Shown here: positions 9,086 through 16,520 of the stretch, piece by piece | Position numbering within the stretch: position 1 is the stretch's first letter | Layout: each line of letters opens with the position of its first letter | Assembly (NCBI RefSeq): GCF_002871795.1 | Contig: NZ_PNHL01000007.1 | Span: 160,917 to 197,576 of the forward strand | Reading direction: 5' to 3' | DNA length: 36,660 nucleotides | Source: Brachybacterium sp. UMB0905 | GTDB taxonomy: Bacteria; Actinomycetota; Actinomycetes; Actinomycetales; Dermabacteraceae | Position numbers and translations under genes: made by a program | The notes under the pieces: model-generated | The model's database searches: none | Told to the model about the DNA's origin: nothing | What the model saw: only the letters and a program-made list of their open reading frames with translations

Positions 9086-9105
9086 CCGGTGGTGGGTGGC
9101 ACCGG
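9086..9105 (-). promoter_or_regulatory. Hairpin touching the ABC-F ribosome-binding site
   Basis: Six-base arms (9086-9091 and 9100-9105) pair exactly around an 8-base loop. On the minus strand the 3' arm shares two bases with the GGAAG ribosome-binding site of the ABC-F gene. Such a structure could limit translation until a stalled leader ribosome changes the fold. A second perfect 6-base-arm hairpin (9166-9181) spans the stop codon of the proposed leader peptide. Confidence 0.35.
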
Positions 9106-9171
9106 GCGTGCGAGATCGGCCGCCCGGTCGTGGTCCGGACGACGGCGTAGGGGTGTTCGCGAGCGCCGCCG

Positions 9172-9228
9172 TCAGCGGCGGACGCGGGGGCGCGGCGCCA
9201 TGGCCGCGGTCGACATGCAGTACCTCAT
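9172..9228 (-). CDS. Possible 18-residue leader peptide of the ABC-F gene
   Basis: On the minus strand an ORF reads MRYCMSTAAMAPRPRVRR and stops 96 bases before the ABC-F start. A TANNNT box (TAACGT, 9241-9236) ends 7 bases before its ATG, the leaderless layout seen at many genes here. Its C-terminal half is rich in Pro and Arg (PRPRVRR), residues that slow translation, and its stop lies inside a hairpin. Ribosome-stalling leader peptides are well known upstream of antibiotic-resistance ABC-F genes. Expression is unproven, and an ORF this short can occur by chance. Confidence 0.4.
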   Translation of the reverse strand: MRYCMSTAAMAPRPRVRR

Positions 9229-9235
9229 GGCATCC

Positions 9236-9241
9236 ACGTTA
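9236..9241 (-). promoter_or_regulatory. Putative -10 box (TAACGT) for the ABC-F transcript
   Basis: Minus-strand TAACGT ends 7 bases before the ATG of the proposed leader peptide, so transcription would start at or next to that ATG. An A-rich stretch (GAGGAAATCACG on the minus strand) lies about 25 bases further upstream. I cannot assign it to a known activator site. Confidence 0.4.
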
Positions 9242-9320
9242 CGGGGCCCGGTCCGTCTCATGCCACGTGATTTCCTCGGCTCGGATCAGCGCCGGCCACC
9301 TCGGCGGTGAGGTGTCTATC

Positions 9321-9326
9321 TAGTAT
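9321..9326 (+). promoter_or_regulatory. Putative -10 box (TAGTAT), leaderless start
   Basis: TAGTAT ends 6 bases before ATG 9333, placing the probable transcription start at the start codon. The GGAGGG directly next to the ATG is too close to work as a normal ribosome-binding site, which also favours leaderless translation. Confidence 0.5.
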
Positions 9327-9332
9327 GGAGGG

Positions 9333-10010
9333 ATGACCGCGTCGCTGCACATAGTTCGGAAGCGTCTCGCATCGGACAAGGTACGAGTGCTGGTGAGCGA
9401 TCTCGACGGCGTGCTGCGCGTGTTCGACCAGGGACTGTGGGACGAGCTCGACGCAGAGCTTGGGCTCGAGCGCGGCAGCAGCTTCCGGGCGATCCTCGGC
9501 CATCCCTATCTCGAGGAGGTCACCCGCGGTCGCGGCACCCATGCCCGGTGGCGCGAGGTGGCCATCGAGCATCTGGTCGCAGCAGGTGCAGATCCCGACG
9601 AAGCCCACCGCAGCGTCGACCGATGGGCCGGCACCCCCGCCACGGTCGATCAGGACGTGCTCTCCGTCCTCGATGAGGCCCGCGCGTGCGGCATCGCGGT
9701 GTTCGTCTTCACTAACGGCACCGACAGGGTCCTTGCGGAACTGGAGGAACTGGGGCTGCTCGCCGTGGTGGGAAGGCGCGGTGAGCACCTGATCAACAGC
9801 GCTGACCTCGCACGCGCCAAGCCCGATCTGGAGGCGTTCGAGCGGGCGCACGGAAGGATCGAGCACCAGCTGCGCCAGGATCGAGGAGAGCCGGTGCGGA
9901 TCCGGCCGGACGAGGTCCTGTTCCTGGACGACTCCCGCCGCCACGTGTACGGCGCCCGTGCCTTCGGGTGGCAGGCGGTGCTGCACCGGAGAGGCGAAGT
10001 CAGCGGCTGA
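9333..10010 (+). CDS. HAD-superfamily hydrolase (phosphatase-like)
   Basis: A 225-residue cytoplasmic protein with all four HAD motifs: nucleophile Asp23 and acid/base Asp25 in VSDLDGVL, Thr127 in FTNGT, Lys163 in AKPD, and the Mg-binding pair Asp199-Asp200 in FLDDS. The helical cap is inserted between motifs I and II, as in subfamily I enzymes such as phosphoglycolate phosphatase, haloacid dehalogenase and nucleotidases. The substrate cannot be told from sequence. ATG 9333 is supported by the -10 box just before it and by the position of motif I. It is divergent from the ABC-F transcript and followed by a decayed gene on the other strand. Confidence 0.85.
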   Translation: MTASLHIVRKRLASDKVRVLVSDLDGVLRVFDQGLWDELDAELGLERGSSFRAILGHPYLEEVTRGRGTHARWREVAIEHLVAAGADPDEAHRSVDRWAGTPATVDQDVLSVLDEARACGIAVFVFTNGTDRVLAELEELGLLAVVGRRGEHLINSADLARAKPDLEAFERAHGRIEHQLRQDRGEPVRIRPDEVLFLDDSRRHVYGARAFGWQAVLHRRGEVSG

Positions 10011-10048
10011 GGGCAGCTGTCCGTCTGCGTGCATCCCCGGTCACTCGC

Positions 10049-10300
10049 TCACTGGTTGAAGCTGTCGGAGTCCTCGGCGCGCATCAGGTCCAGGGCGATG
10101 AGTCCGCCGATCACCGCCAACCGCTCGCGCGGCGGCATGGTCGGGTTCAGGACGGCCACGTAGCAGCTGTGGCCCAGCAGGCCTCGGCCGATCCCGCCAG
10201 CGACGCGCCACGTGCACGACCCCCTGCCCGCCGGCGCTCATGGTGAACTCGAAGCCCAGGGCGTTCCCTGGTGGGCGTGCATGTGACCACTGTGCCAGTA
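10049..10300 (-). pseudogene. Frameshifted, truncated remnant, possibly tubby/scramblase-like
   Basis: Two adjoining minus-strand frames give protein-like sequence that no single frame carries. The upstream frame includes [21 protein letters not shown]; the downstream frame continues as GIGRGLLGHSCYVAVLNPTM and ends in LIALDLMRAEDSDSFNQ at TGA (10051-10049). The second frame has strong G/C third positions and the look of the C-terminal strand and helix of the LURP-one/phospholipid scramblase-like fold. A +1 shift near 10185 joins them. There is room for only about 100 codons before metG, so the 5' part is gone. The upstream limit is approximate and the family assignment is tentative. Confidence 0.45.
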
Positions 10301-10340
10301 CCCGGCCGGGAGCACGGACACACTCATGGATCCGCGCCAG

Positions 10341-10346
10341 TAGAAT
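10341..10346 (+). promoter_or_regulatory. Putative -10 box (TAGAAT) of metG, leaderless
   Basis: TAGAAT ends 8 bases before ATG 10355. The bases between (CGACTCCC) hold no ribosome-binding site, so the mRNA probably begins at or within a few bases of the start codon. Confidence 0.55.
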
Positions 10347-10354
10347 CGACTCCC

Positions 10355-12157
10355 ATGAGCACAGTCCTGTCCGCGGTCGCCTGGCCGTATGCCAACGGTC
10401 CCCGCCACATCGGTCACGTCGCCGGGTTCGGCGTCCCCTCCGACGTCTTCTCCCGCTACATGCGCATGGCCGGGCATGACGTGCTCATGGTCTCCGGCAC
10501 CGACGAGCACGGCACCCCGATCCTGGTGGAGGCCGATAAGCAGGGCGTGAGCGCCCGCGACCTCGCCGACCGCAACAACCGCCTCATCGTCGAGGACCTG
10601 GTCGCGCTGGGGCTGTCCTACGACCTGTTCACCCGCACCACCACCCGCAACCACTACCAGGTGGTGCAGGACATGTTCGTGACCGTGCGGGACAACGGCT
10701 ACATGATCGAGCAGCCCACCCGCGGCGCGATCTCCCCGTCGACCGGCCGCACCCTGCCGGACCGGTACATCGAGGGCACCTGCCCGATCTGCAAGACCCC
10801 CGGGGCGCGCGGCGATCAGTGCGATGCCTGCGGCAACCAGCTCGATCCCACCGATCTCATCGACCCCGTCTCCCGCATCAACGGTGAGACCCCAGAGTTC
10901 ATCGAGACCACCCACTGGTTCCTGGACCTGCCAGCGCTCGCTGCGGAGCTGGGGCGCTGGCTGGATGAGCGGGAGGCCACGGGCCTGTGGCGCCCGAACG
11001 TCATCCGCTTCTCCCAGAACATCCTGGAGGACATCCGCCCGCGCGCCATGACCCGGGACATCGACTGGGGCATCCCTGTGCCCGGCTGGGAGGACCAGCC
11101 GAACAAGCGCCTGTACGTGTGGTTCGACGCCGTGATCGGCTACCTGTCCGCCTCGATCGAATGGGCGCGCCGCACCGGCGACCCCGACGCCTGGAAGAAG
11201 TGGTGGAACGATCCGCAGGCGCTGTCCTACTACTTCATGGGCAAGGACAACATCGTCTTCCACTCCCAGATCTGGCCAGCGGAAATGCTCGCCCAGAATG
11301 GGGCGGGAGACAAGGGGGGCAAGCCCGGCGCCTTCGGTGAGCTGAATCTGCCCACCGAGGTGGTCTCCAGCGAGTTCCTCACCATGGAGGGCAAGAAGTT
11401 CTCCTCCTCCAAGGGCGTGGTCATCTACGTGCGCGATGTCCTCGAGCGCTACCAGCCCGATGCGCTGCGCTATTTCATCTCCGCGGCCGGGCCGGAGAAC
11501 CAGGATGCGGACTTCACGTGGAGCGAGTTCGTCTCCCGCACCAACAATGAGCTCGTGGCTGGCTGGGGCAACCTGGTCAACCGCACCGCCGCGATGATCG
11601 CGAAGAACGTCGGCGAGATTCCCTCGGCCGGGGAGCTCGAGGACGTGGACCGGCGCCTGCTCGAGGCGATCCGCGAGGGGTTCACCACGGTGGGCGATCT
11701 CATCGAGCGCCACCACCAGCGCAATGCGATCGCCGAGGTCATGCGTCTGGTGGGGGTGGCGAACCGGTACGTCTCCGAGACCGAGCCGTTCAAGATGAAG
11801 GCCGAGGAGCAGCGGCCGCGCCTGCTCACCGTGCTGCACGTTCTCGCGCAGGCCGTCACGGACCTCAATACGATGCTTGCGCCGTTTTTGCCGCATTCCG
11901 CGAACGCGGTGGAGAAAGCCCTCGGCGGCGAGCGGATCATCGCGCCGATGCCGCGGATCGAGGAGGTCGAGGACCTCGACGGCGGGCCAGGCTATCCCGT
12001 GATCACCGGTGACTACACCGATGTGCCCGCCTGGGGCCACCACCCGGTCACCCCGGGCCGACCGGTCAGCAAGCCCACCCCGATCTTCGTCAAGCTGGAC
12101 CCGAAGGTGGCCGAGGAGGAGCTGGCCCGCCTGGAGGCGGAGACCACCGAGGGCTGA
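10355..12157 (+). CDS. metG: Methionine-tRNA ligase
   Basis: Charges tRNA-Met. The 600-residue protein opens with [13 protein letters not shown] (HIGH motif, residues 18-21) in the class I Rossmann fold. The connective domain has a Cys zinc knuckle, CPIC and CDAC. The second catalytic motif appears as KKFSSSKG (about 346-353), the KMSKS variant common in this order. An anticodon-binding helical domain follows. There is no C-terminal EMAP-like tRNA-binding domain. ATG 10355 was chosen because the motif-bearing N-terminus begins there and a -10 box lies just before it; the in-frame ATG at 10271 would add 28 unconserved residues. It is transcribed alone. Confidence 0.96.
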   Translation: MSTVLSAVAWPYANGPRHIGHVAGFGVPSDVFSRYMRMAGHDVLMVSGTDEHGTPILVEADKQGVSARDLADRNNRLIVEDLVALGLSYDLFTRTTTRNHYQVVQDMFVTVRDNGYMIEQPTRGAISPSTGRTLPDRYIEGTCPICKTPGARGDQCDACGNQLDPTDLIDPVSRINGETPEFIETTHWFLDLPALAAELGRWLDEREATGLWRPNVIRFSQNILEDIRPRAMTRDIDWGIPVPGWEDQPNKRLYVWFDAVIGYLSASIEWARRTGDPDAWKKWWNDPQALSYYFMGKDNIVFHSQIWPAEMLAQNGAGDKGGKPGAFGELNLPTEVVSSEFLTMEGKKFSSSKGVVIYVRDVLERYQPDALRYFISAAGPENQDADFTWSEFVSRTNNELVAGWGNLVNRTAAMIAKNVGEIPSAGELEDVDRRLLEAIREGFTTVGDLIERHHQRNAIAEVMRLVGVANRYVSETEPFKMKAEEQRPRLLTVLHVLAQAVTDLNTMLAPFLPHSANAVEKALGGERIIAPMPRIEEVEDLDGGPGYPVITGDYTDVPAWGHHPVTPGRPVSKPTPIFVKLDPKVAEEELARLEAETTEG

Positions 12158-12208
12158 GATCCGGGACGATCACAGGCACCACGGCGGGCACGAAGAGCGC
12201 CGACGGGG

Positions 12209-12214
12209 TAGCGT
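12209..12214 (+). promoter_or_regulatory. Putative -10 box (TAGCGT) of the sugar porter gene
   Basis: TAGCGT lies 38 bases before ATG 12253, with GAGG in between as ribosome-binding site. The spacing and hexamer nearly repeat those of the GH76 gene (TAGCGT, 39 bases), so the two genes may be controlled in a similar way. Confidence 0.4.
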
Positions 12215-12252
12215 CGGATCCCTCATATCCCCGAGCCCGCTGCGAGGTCCCC

Positions 12253-13707
12253 ATGTCCTCCCCCTCCACCGCCTCCCCGCCCTCCGCAGCGCCGTCGCTG
12301 AACCCCAAGGTCATCGGGGTCAGCGTCGCCGCTGCCGTGGGTGGATTCCTGTTCGGCTTCGACACCTCCGTCATCAACGGCGCGGTCGATGCGCTCTCCG
12401 GCGAGTTCGAGCTCGGAGCGGGTCTGACCGGCTTCGCGGTGTCCTCCGCGCTGATCGGCTGCGCCGTGGGCGCCTGGTTCGCCGGCTCACTCGCCAACCG
12501 TTTCGGCCGCATCCCCGTGATGGTGATCGCCGCGATCCTCTTCCTCGCTTCCGCGATCGGTTCCGGCCTCGCGTTCGGGGTGTGGGATCTGATCCTGTGG
12601 CGCGTGGTCGGCGGCCTGGGCGTCGGGGCGGCGAGCGTGATCGCCCCCGCGTACATCGCCGAGGTGGCTCCCGCCCGGTATCGGGGACGTCTGGGCTCCC
12701 TGCAGCAGCTGGCGATCGTGCTGGGCATTTTCACGGCGCTGCTGTCGAACGCGCTGATCGCGAACACCTCCGGCGGTGCAGCCGAGCAGTTCTGGTTCGG
12801 CATCGGTGCGTGGCGCTGGATGTTCATGATCGAGGCGGTGCCTGCGGCGATCTACGGGATCATGGCGCTGTTCCTGCCGGAGTCCCCGCGCTATCTGATC
12901 GGGAAGGGTGAGATCGACAAGGCCTCGAAGGTGCTGCTGGATGTCACCGGCGAGATCGATGTCAACCTCAAGATCGAGCAGATCCGCACCTCGCTCGAGC
13001 GGGAGGAGAAGGAGAGCCTGCGGGATCTGCGGGGCCAGACTGCCGGGCTGCAGCCGATCGTGTGGCTGGGCATCCTGCTGTCGCTGTTCCAGCAGCTGGT
13101 GGGCATCAACGTCATCTTCTACTACTCCACGACGCTGTGGCGCTCGGTGGGCTTCGATGAGTCGCAGGCACTGCTGACCTCGACCATCACCTCGGTGATG
13201 AACATCGTCGCGACGATCATTGCGATCGCCCTGGTGGACCGGGTGGGCCGACGCGTCATGCTGCTGGTGGGCAGCGCCGGGATGACCGTGTCGTTGGGCC
13301 TGATGGCGCTCGCGTTCTCCTTCGCCGACACCTCCGGTGGGGCCGACGCCCTGACGCTCCCTGAGCCGTGGTCCACGATCGCGCTGATCGCCGCGAACGC
13401 CTTCGTGCTGTTCTTCGGCACCACGTGGGGTCCGCTGGTGTGGGTGCTGCTGGGCGAGATCTTCCCCAACCGCATCCGCGCTTCGGCGCTCGCGGTGGCC
13501 GCGGCCGCGCAGTGGGCCGCGAACTTCGCGGTCTCCACCACCTTCCCGGCGCTCGCGGAGGTGGGCCTGACCCTCGCCTATGGCCTGTATGCCGTGTTCG
13601 CGCTGCTGAGCCTCGGCTTCGTGTGGCGCTGGGTGCCCGAGACCAAGGATCGCGAGCTGGAGGACATGGACGAGCTGCGGCTGGGGCGCTCCCGGTCGAC
13701 AGACTGA
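12253..13707 (+). CDS. MFS sugar porter (sugar:H+ symporter family)
   Basis: A 484-residue inner-membrane protein with twelve predicted membrane segments and the sugar porter signatures: GFDTSVINGAV in segment 1, NRFGRIPV after segment 2, YRGRLGSLQQL in segment 5, PESPRYL in the central loop, QQLVGINVIFYYS in segment 7, DRVGRRVML after segment 8, and PETKDRELEDMD at the C-terminus. Family members import hexoses, pentoses or inositol with protons or by facilitated diffusion. No sugar kinase or regulator lies next to it, so the substrate is open. It converges with the PIG-L gene, with only 26 bases between them. Confidence 0.92.
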   Translation: MSSPSTASPPSAAPSLNPKVIGVSVAAAVGGFLFGFDTSVINGAVDALSGEFELGAGLTGFAVSSALIGCAVGAWFAGSLANRFGRIPVMVIAAILFLASAIGSGLAFGVWDLILWRVVGGLGVGAASVIAPAYIAEVAPARYRGRLGSLQQLAIVLGIFTALLSNALIANTSGGAAEQFWFGIGAWRWMFMIEAVPAAIYGIMALFLPESPRYLIGKGEIDKASKVLLDVTGEIDVNLKIEQIRTSLEREEKESLRDLRGQTAGLQPIVWLGILLSLFQQLVGINVIFYYSTTLWRSVGFDESQALLTSTITSVMNIVATIIAIALVDRVGRRVMLLVGSAGMTVSLGLMALAFSFADTSGGADALTLPEPWSTIALIAANAFVLFFGTTWGPLVWVLLGEIFPNRIRASALAVAAAAQWAANFAVSTTFPALAEVGLTLAYGLYAVFALLSLGFVWRWVPETKDRELEDMDELRLGRSRSTD

Positions 13708-13733
13708 GCGCGCTGGCCCGGGGCTGACCGCGG

Positions 13734-14495
13734 TCAGGCGTCGTCGTCGCGCAGTCCGCCGAGGTCGATCACTCGCAGCACCACCGCGTGGTCGGCACCG
13801 GCAACCTTACCGCCTGCGCGGAGCGCCGAGCCGATCAGCTCCTCCGGCTCGGGGTGCCCCGTGACGTGCTCGAGGTACGCGGCGTGGGAGCGCAGCGAGT
13901 CGATCGAGGCCTGAACCTCCTGCGGTCCCACAACCTTTGCGTGGGTGGGCTCGGGGTGTCCGGCGATGAGCAGGGCGCGCGGGTTCCAGGCCTCGAGTCC
14001 TTCGCTTTCGCGCAGCTCCCGGAACACCCACGGGTTGCCGGCGTCACGGCAGGCGTCCGCGGCGGCGAGGCCCACGGCACGGTGATCGGCCTGGTTGAGG
14101 CTCCCGTAGGCCTCCACCTCGAAGTTCGTGGCGAGCACCAGCTGGGGACGCACCTGCCGGATCACGCGGGCGATGCCGCGCCGCAGCGTCAGCCCTGCTT
14201 CGACCATCCCGTCGGGGTGGTCCAGGTAGCGCAGGTCCGTGACGCCCACGCACTCACAGGCGGCGCGCTGCTCACGCTCCCGCAGCGGGGCGATCTGCTC
14301 GGGCGGATCGGCCATTCCGGCCTCGCCCCGCGTGGCCAGGAGGTAGGTGACCTCCACGCCGGCATCGCTCCATGCGGCCACTGCGGCGGACGCCCCGTAC
14401 TCCATGTCATCGGGATGCGCGACCACGCACAGGACGCGCTGCACCCCGTCCTCGGGCAGCGGGGGCAGGATCTGGGATGTTCGCTCGGGGGTCAT
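13734..14495 (-). CDS. PIG-L/LmbE family zinc N-deacetylase
   Basis: A 253-residue protein with the zinc-binding motif AHPDD (26-30) and the second His in NQADHRAVG, both diagnostic for the PIG-L fold. Relatives remove acetyl groups from GlcNAc-inositol (mycothiol pathway, MshB), from its thiol conjugates (Mca), or from antibiotic and other sugar substrates. Nothing nearby points to mycothiol, and MshB and Mca cannot be told apart here. ATG 14495 is preceded by GGGTGAG. Transcribed alone, convergent with the sugar porter. Confidence 0.85.
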   Translation of the reverse strand: MTPERTSQILPPLPEDGVQRVLCVVAHPDDMEYGASAAVAAWSDAGVEVTYLLATRGEAGMADPPEQIAPLREREQRAACECVGVTDLRYLDHPDGMVEAGLTLRRGIARVIRQVRPQLVLATNFEVEAYGSLNQADHRAVGLAAADACRDAGNPWVFRELRESEGLEAWNPRALLIAGHPEPTHAKVVGPQEVQASIDSLRSHAAYLEHVTGHPEPEELIGSALRAGGKVAGADHAVVLRVIDLGGLRDDDA

Positions 14496-14591
14496 GTACT
14501 CACCCTACGGGTCCGGATGCGCCGGGATGGCGTGCGCCTCGGGGCTGCTCTCACGCAGCCCTCACCGCGAAAGCGGTCGCCCGCACCCCCA

Positions 14592-14621
14592 TACTCACAC
14601 TTCTTCCCATAAGTGTGAGTA
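14592..14621. promoter_or_regulatory. 11-bp inverted repeat upstream of the Fic derivative, operator-like
   Basis: TACTCACACTT and AAGTGTGAGTA are exact inverted copies separated by 8 bases. The repeat ends 10 bases before ATG 14632, where it would overlap the core promoter. The AT-richer arms stand out from the GC-rich surroundings. The form fits a homodimeric regulator binding on one DNA face. The regulator is not identified. Confidence 0.65.
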
Positions 14622-14631
14622 CAGCGCCTGC

Positions 14632-14937
14632 ATGGTCACAGTTCCTGCCGCGGTACCCGTGCCGCCCGTCGGTGTCCGCCCCGGCTTCTGGCACGTACCG
14701 GACGATGGCATGGTCTCGCGCAGCGCACGCGCTCGCGGCACCGGGTCCTACGAGGCCACGCTGCCCGCTCCCCTGGCGCACGCCGATCTCACGGTCCCTC
14801 TCGAACTGAGCGCAGCAGTTTCCGACGCCGGAATCCTCCAGGAGGCGACCGGGCGCTCTCGTAACCGCGTCTGGGTGCAGAAGGACGTGCTCAGCATTCT
14901 CGACACCTACGCCGAGCAGGCCCGGCGCCGCGCCTGA
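14632..14937 (+). CDS. Internally deleted Fic-family protein (core missing)
   Basis: A 101-residue ORF that reads as the two ends of a Fic AMP-transferase joined in frame. Residues 18-65 ([23 protein letters not shown] and on) resemble the Fic N-terminal domain. From about residue 67, GILQEATGRSRNRVWVQ and LDTYAEQARRR resemble the C-terminal winged-helix end. The whole catalytic core with the HPFxxGNGR motif is absent, so it cannot transfer AMP. Intact relatives are usually over 300 residues. The retained C-terminal helix may still bind DNA or a partner. ATG 14632 follows the inverted repeat; no clear ribosome-binding site is visible. It could also be plain decay that has stayed in frame. Confidence 0.6.
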   Translation: MVTVPAAVPVPPVGVRPGFWHVPDDGMVSRSARARGTGSYEATLPAPLAHADLTVPLELSAAVSDAGILQEATGRSRNRVWVQKDVLSILDTYAEQARRRA

Positions 14938-14950
14938 ACGCTCCGCTCCC

Positions 14951-15592
14951 TCACACGGCGCCACCCGCCCAGGTCCCGTCGGCCGTCCAGAGACCTGAGC
15001 ATCCCCGGCGGTGCGAGCCCACCAGGTGGGTGTCCACGATCCCGATCGCCTCCATGAGGGCGAACATGGTGGTGGGGCCGATGAAGCGGAAGCCACGGGC
15101 CCTGAGTGCGGCGGCGAGCGCTCGGGACTCCGGTGACGTCGGGGGCACCTCAGCCGCGGTGCGCGGCACGGGTGTGCGCTGGGGCCGATGGGACCACACG
15201 AAGCTCGCCAGGTCCGATCCGGGTCCGTCCCAGCCCCGCAGATTCTGCGTCGCGCGGGCGTTGCTGATCGTCGCCTCGATTTTGCCGCGATGCCGGATGA
15301 TCCCGCGATCACCCAGCAGGCGCTCCACATCGCGCTCGTCGAATCCGGCGACCGCATCCACGGCGAAGCCTGCGAAGGCGCGGCGGAAGCCCTCACGGCG
15401 GCGCAGGATCGTGGCCCAGGAGAGGCCGGACTGGAACCCCTCGAGCGCGAGGCGCTCGAACACCTCGGTCTCGTCCGTGACCGGCATCCCCCATTCGGTG
15501 TCGTAGTACTCGCGCAGATCTGCGTGGACGCTCGCCCAGGCGGGGCGAGCCAGCCCGTCGGCCCCGGGCACCAGGTCCGGCTGCGCGTTCAT
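14951..15592 (-). CDS. tag: DNA-3-methyladenine glycosylase I
   Basis: Removes 3-methyladenine from alkylated DNA. The 213-residue protein shows the TagI pattern: YYDTEWGMP, FERLALEGFQSGLSWATILRRR, FRFIGPTTMFALMEAIGIVDTHL. The catalytic-pocket Glu and Trp residues are present. In E. coli Tag the zinc snap is Cys4, His17, His175 and Cys179. Here Cys4 is replaced (ARPAW), His17 is Tyr (YYD instead of YHD) and Cys179 is Ser (HLVGS); only His175 remains. A Cys further on (RRGC) cannot rebuild the site alone. Its start is 10 bases after the stop of the siderophore reductase gene, so the two probably share an mRNA. Confidence 0.9.
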   Translation of the reverse strand: MNAQPDLVPGADGLARPAWASVHADLREYYDTEWGMPVTDETEVFERLALEGFQSGLSWATILRRREGFRRAFAGFAVDAVAGFDERDVERLLGDRGIIRHRGKIEATISNARATQNLRGWDGPGSDLASFVWSHRPQRTPVPRTAAEVPPTSPESRALAAALRARGFRFIGPTTMFALMEAIGIVDTHLVGSHRRGCSGLWTADGTWAGGAV

Positions 15593-15602
15593 CGTTCGGC
15601 TC

Positions 15603-16439
15603 TCACTCGTCGATCTGGCCGACGGGTTCCTTCTTCTCCGCCTGGAACTGGTCCTCGATCCGGCCGAGCGCCCAGTAGGCGGAGATGGAGATCTGCTCCC
15701 GCGGGATCTGCGCCTCGGTGACCAGGGCGCGGCGCAGCTGCTTGGTCAGGCCCCGCTCCGCATGGCAGAACACCTGCAGCCCATCGGGGTCCAGCGGTAG
15801 GGAGCGCACGCGCTCAAGCAGCTCTTCACGCTCCCCGATCACCCAGGTGACCTCGATGCCCGCGGGATGGTCGAGACGCAGACGGTCCTCGTCATGCTCA
15901 AGGTGGATGAGGGCACGGCCGCGCGCCTGCTCATCCATGCTCTCGAGTGCCGCCGCGATCGCGGGCAGCGCCGCATGGTCCCCGATCAGCAGGTGCTCAC
16001 GGGCCGTCGGATCCGGGCTGTATGCACCACCAGCACCGTTCATGGCAACTCGGTCTCCGGGCTGCGCCTGGTCGGCCCAGCGGGCGGCGATCCCGGTGGC
16101 ATCCCCATCGGCGTGCAGCACCACGTCCAGATCGATACAGCCGCGCTCATCATCCCAGCGCCTCACCGTGTAGGTGCGGCGCGAGGGCAGCAGATCGGGC
16201 GATTCCTCCCGCAACCGATCCATATCGAAGGGTGGGGTCAGACCGCTGCCAGGGGCGGGCAACAGGAGCTTCACATACGCATCGGTGTGCTCATTGCGCC
16301 GCAGCACCTCGTACCCCTCCCCGCCCAGGGTCACACGCAGCAGGCGGGGGGACAGCCGCCGCTTGCCCACCACCTCCAGGACGGCCTGGGGGCGCGGGGA
16401 TCGAGGGCGGCGGACGGTCTCGGACTGCGTGTGGGACAT
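15603..16439 (-). CDS. Siderophore-interacting protein (ferric-siderophore reductase, FAD/NAD(P)H)
   Basis: A 278-residue cytoplasmic flavoprotein of the SIP/ViuB family, which reduces Fe(III)-siderophores to release iron. The FAD-binding motif RRTYTVRRW is at about 87-95, followed by HADGDATGIAARWA, and the NAD(P)H domain ends in the aromatic AYWALGR segment typical of the family. No siderophore uptake genes are adjacent. It is first in a likely two-gene operon with tag. A TAAAGT box lies 6 bases before ATG 16439. I looked for an IdeR/DtxR-type iron box here and saw none. Confidence 0.9.
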   Translation of the reverse strand: MSHTQSETVRRPRSPRPQAVLEVVGKRRLSPRLLRVTLGGEGYEVLRRNEHTDAYVKLLLPAPGSGLTPPFDMDRLREESPDLLPSRRTYTVRRWDDERGCIDLDVVLHADGDATGIAARWADQAQPGDRVAMNGAGGAYSPDPTAREHLLIGDHAALPAIAAALESMDEQARGRALIHLEHDEDRLRLDHPAGIEVTWVIGEREELLERVRSLPLDPDGLQVFCHAERGLTKQLRRALVTEAQIPREQISISAYWALGRIEDQFQAEKKEPVGQIDE

Positions 16440-16445
16440 GCGCCC

Positions 16446-16451
16446 ACTTTA
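16446..16451 (-). promoter_or_regulatory. Putative -10 box (TAAAGT) of the siderophore reductase gene
   Basis: Minus-strand TAAAGT ends 6 bases before ATG 16439, a leaderless layout. A symmetric TTTTCGAAAA (near 16465-16474) lies in the divergent promoter region and might be a regulator contact. Confidence 0.45.
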
Positions 16452-16507
16452 CGGGACGACTGCTTTTCGAAAATAGTCCTGGGCGATGAGCGACATCTCG
16501 CACCCCG

Positions 16508-16513
16508 TACCCT
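16508..16513 (+). promoter_or_regulatory. Putative -10 box (TACCCT), leaderless start
   Basis: TACCCT ends 7 bases before ATG 16521 and no ribosome-binding site is present. It faces away from the siderophore reductase promoter about 60 bases off. Confidence 0.4.
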
Positions 16514-16520
16514 GACCGTC

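Noticed and set aside
10238..12043. Long open frame antisense to metG
   Set aside because: It mirrors the real gene on the other strand, as expected in GC-rich DNA. It has no ribosome-binding site or domain, and metG is unmistakable.
13724..13737. 14-base palindrome CTGACCGCGGTCAG between convergent genes
   Set aside because: Too short, and overlaps the PIG-L stop codon; symmetry of this length is common in GC-rich DNA.
16440..16520. IdeR/DtxR iron box in front of the siderophore reductase
   Set aside because: Only a short TTTTCGAAAA symmetry is present; it does not match the 19-bp iron-box consensus.
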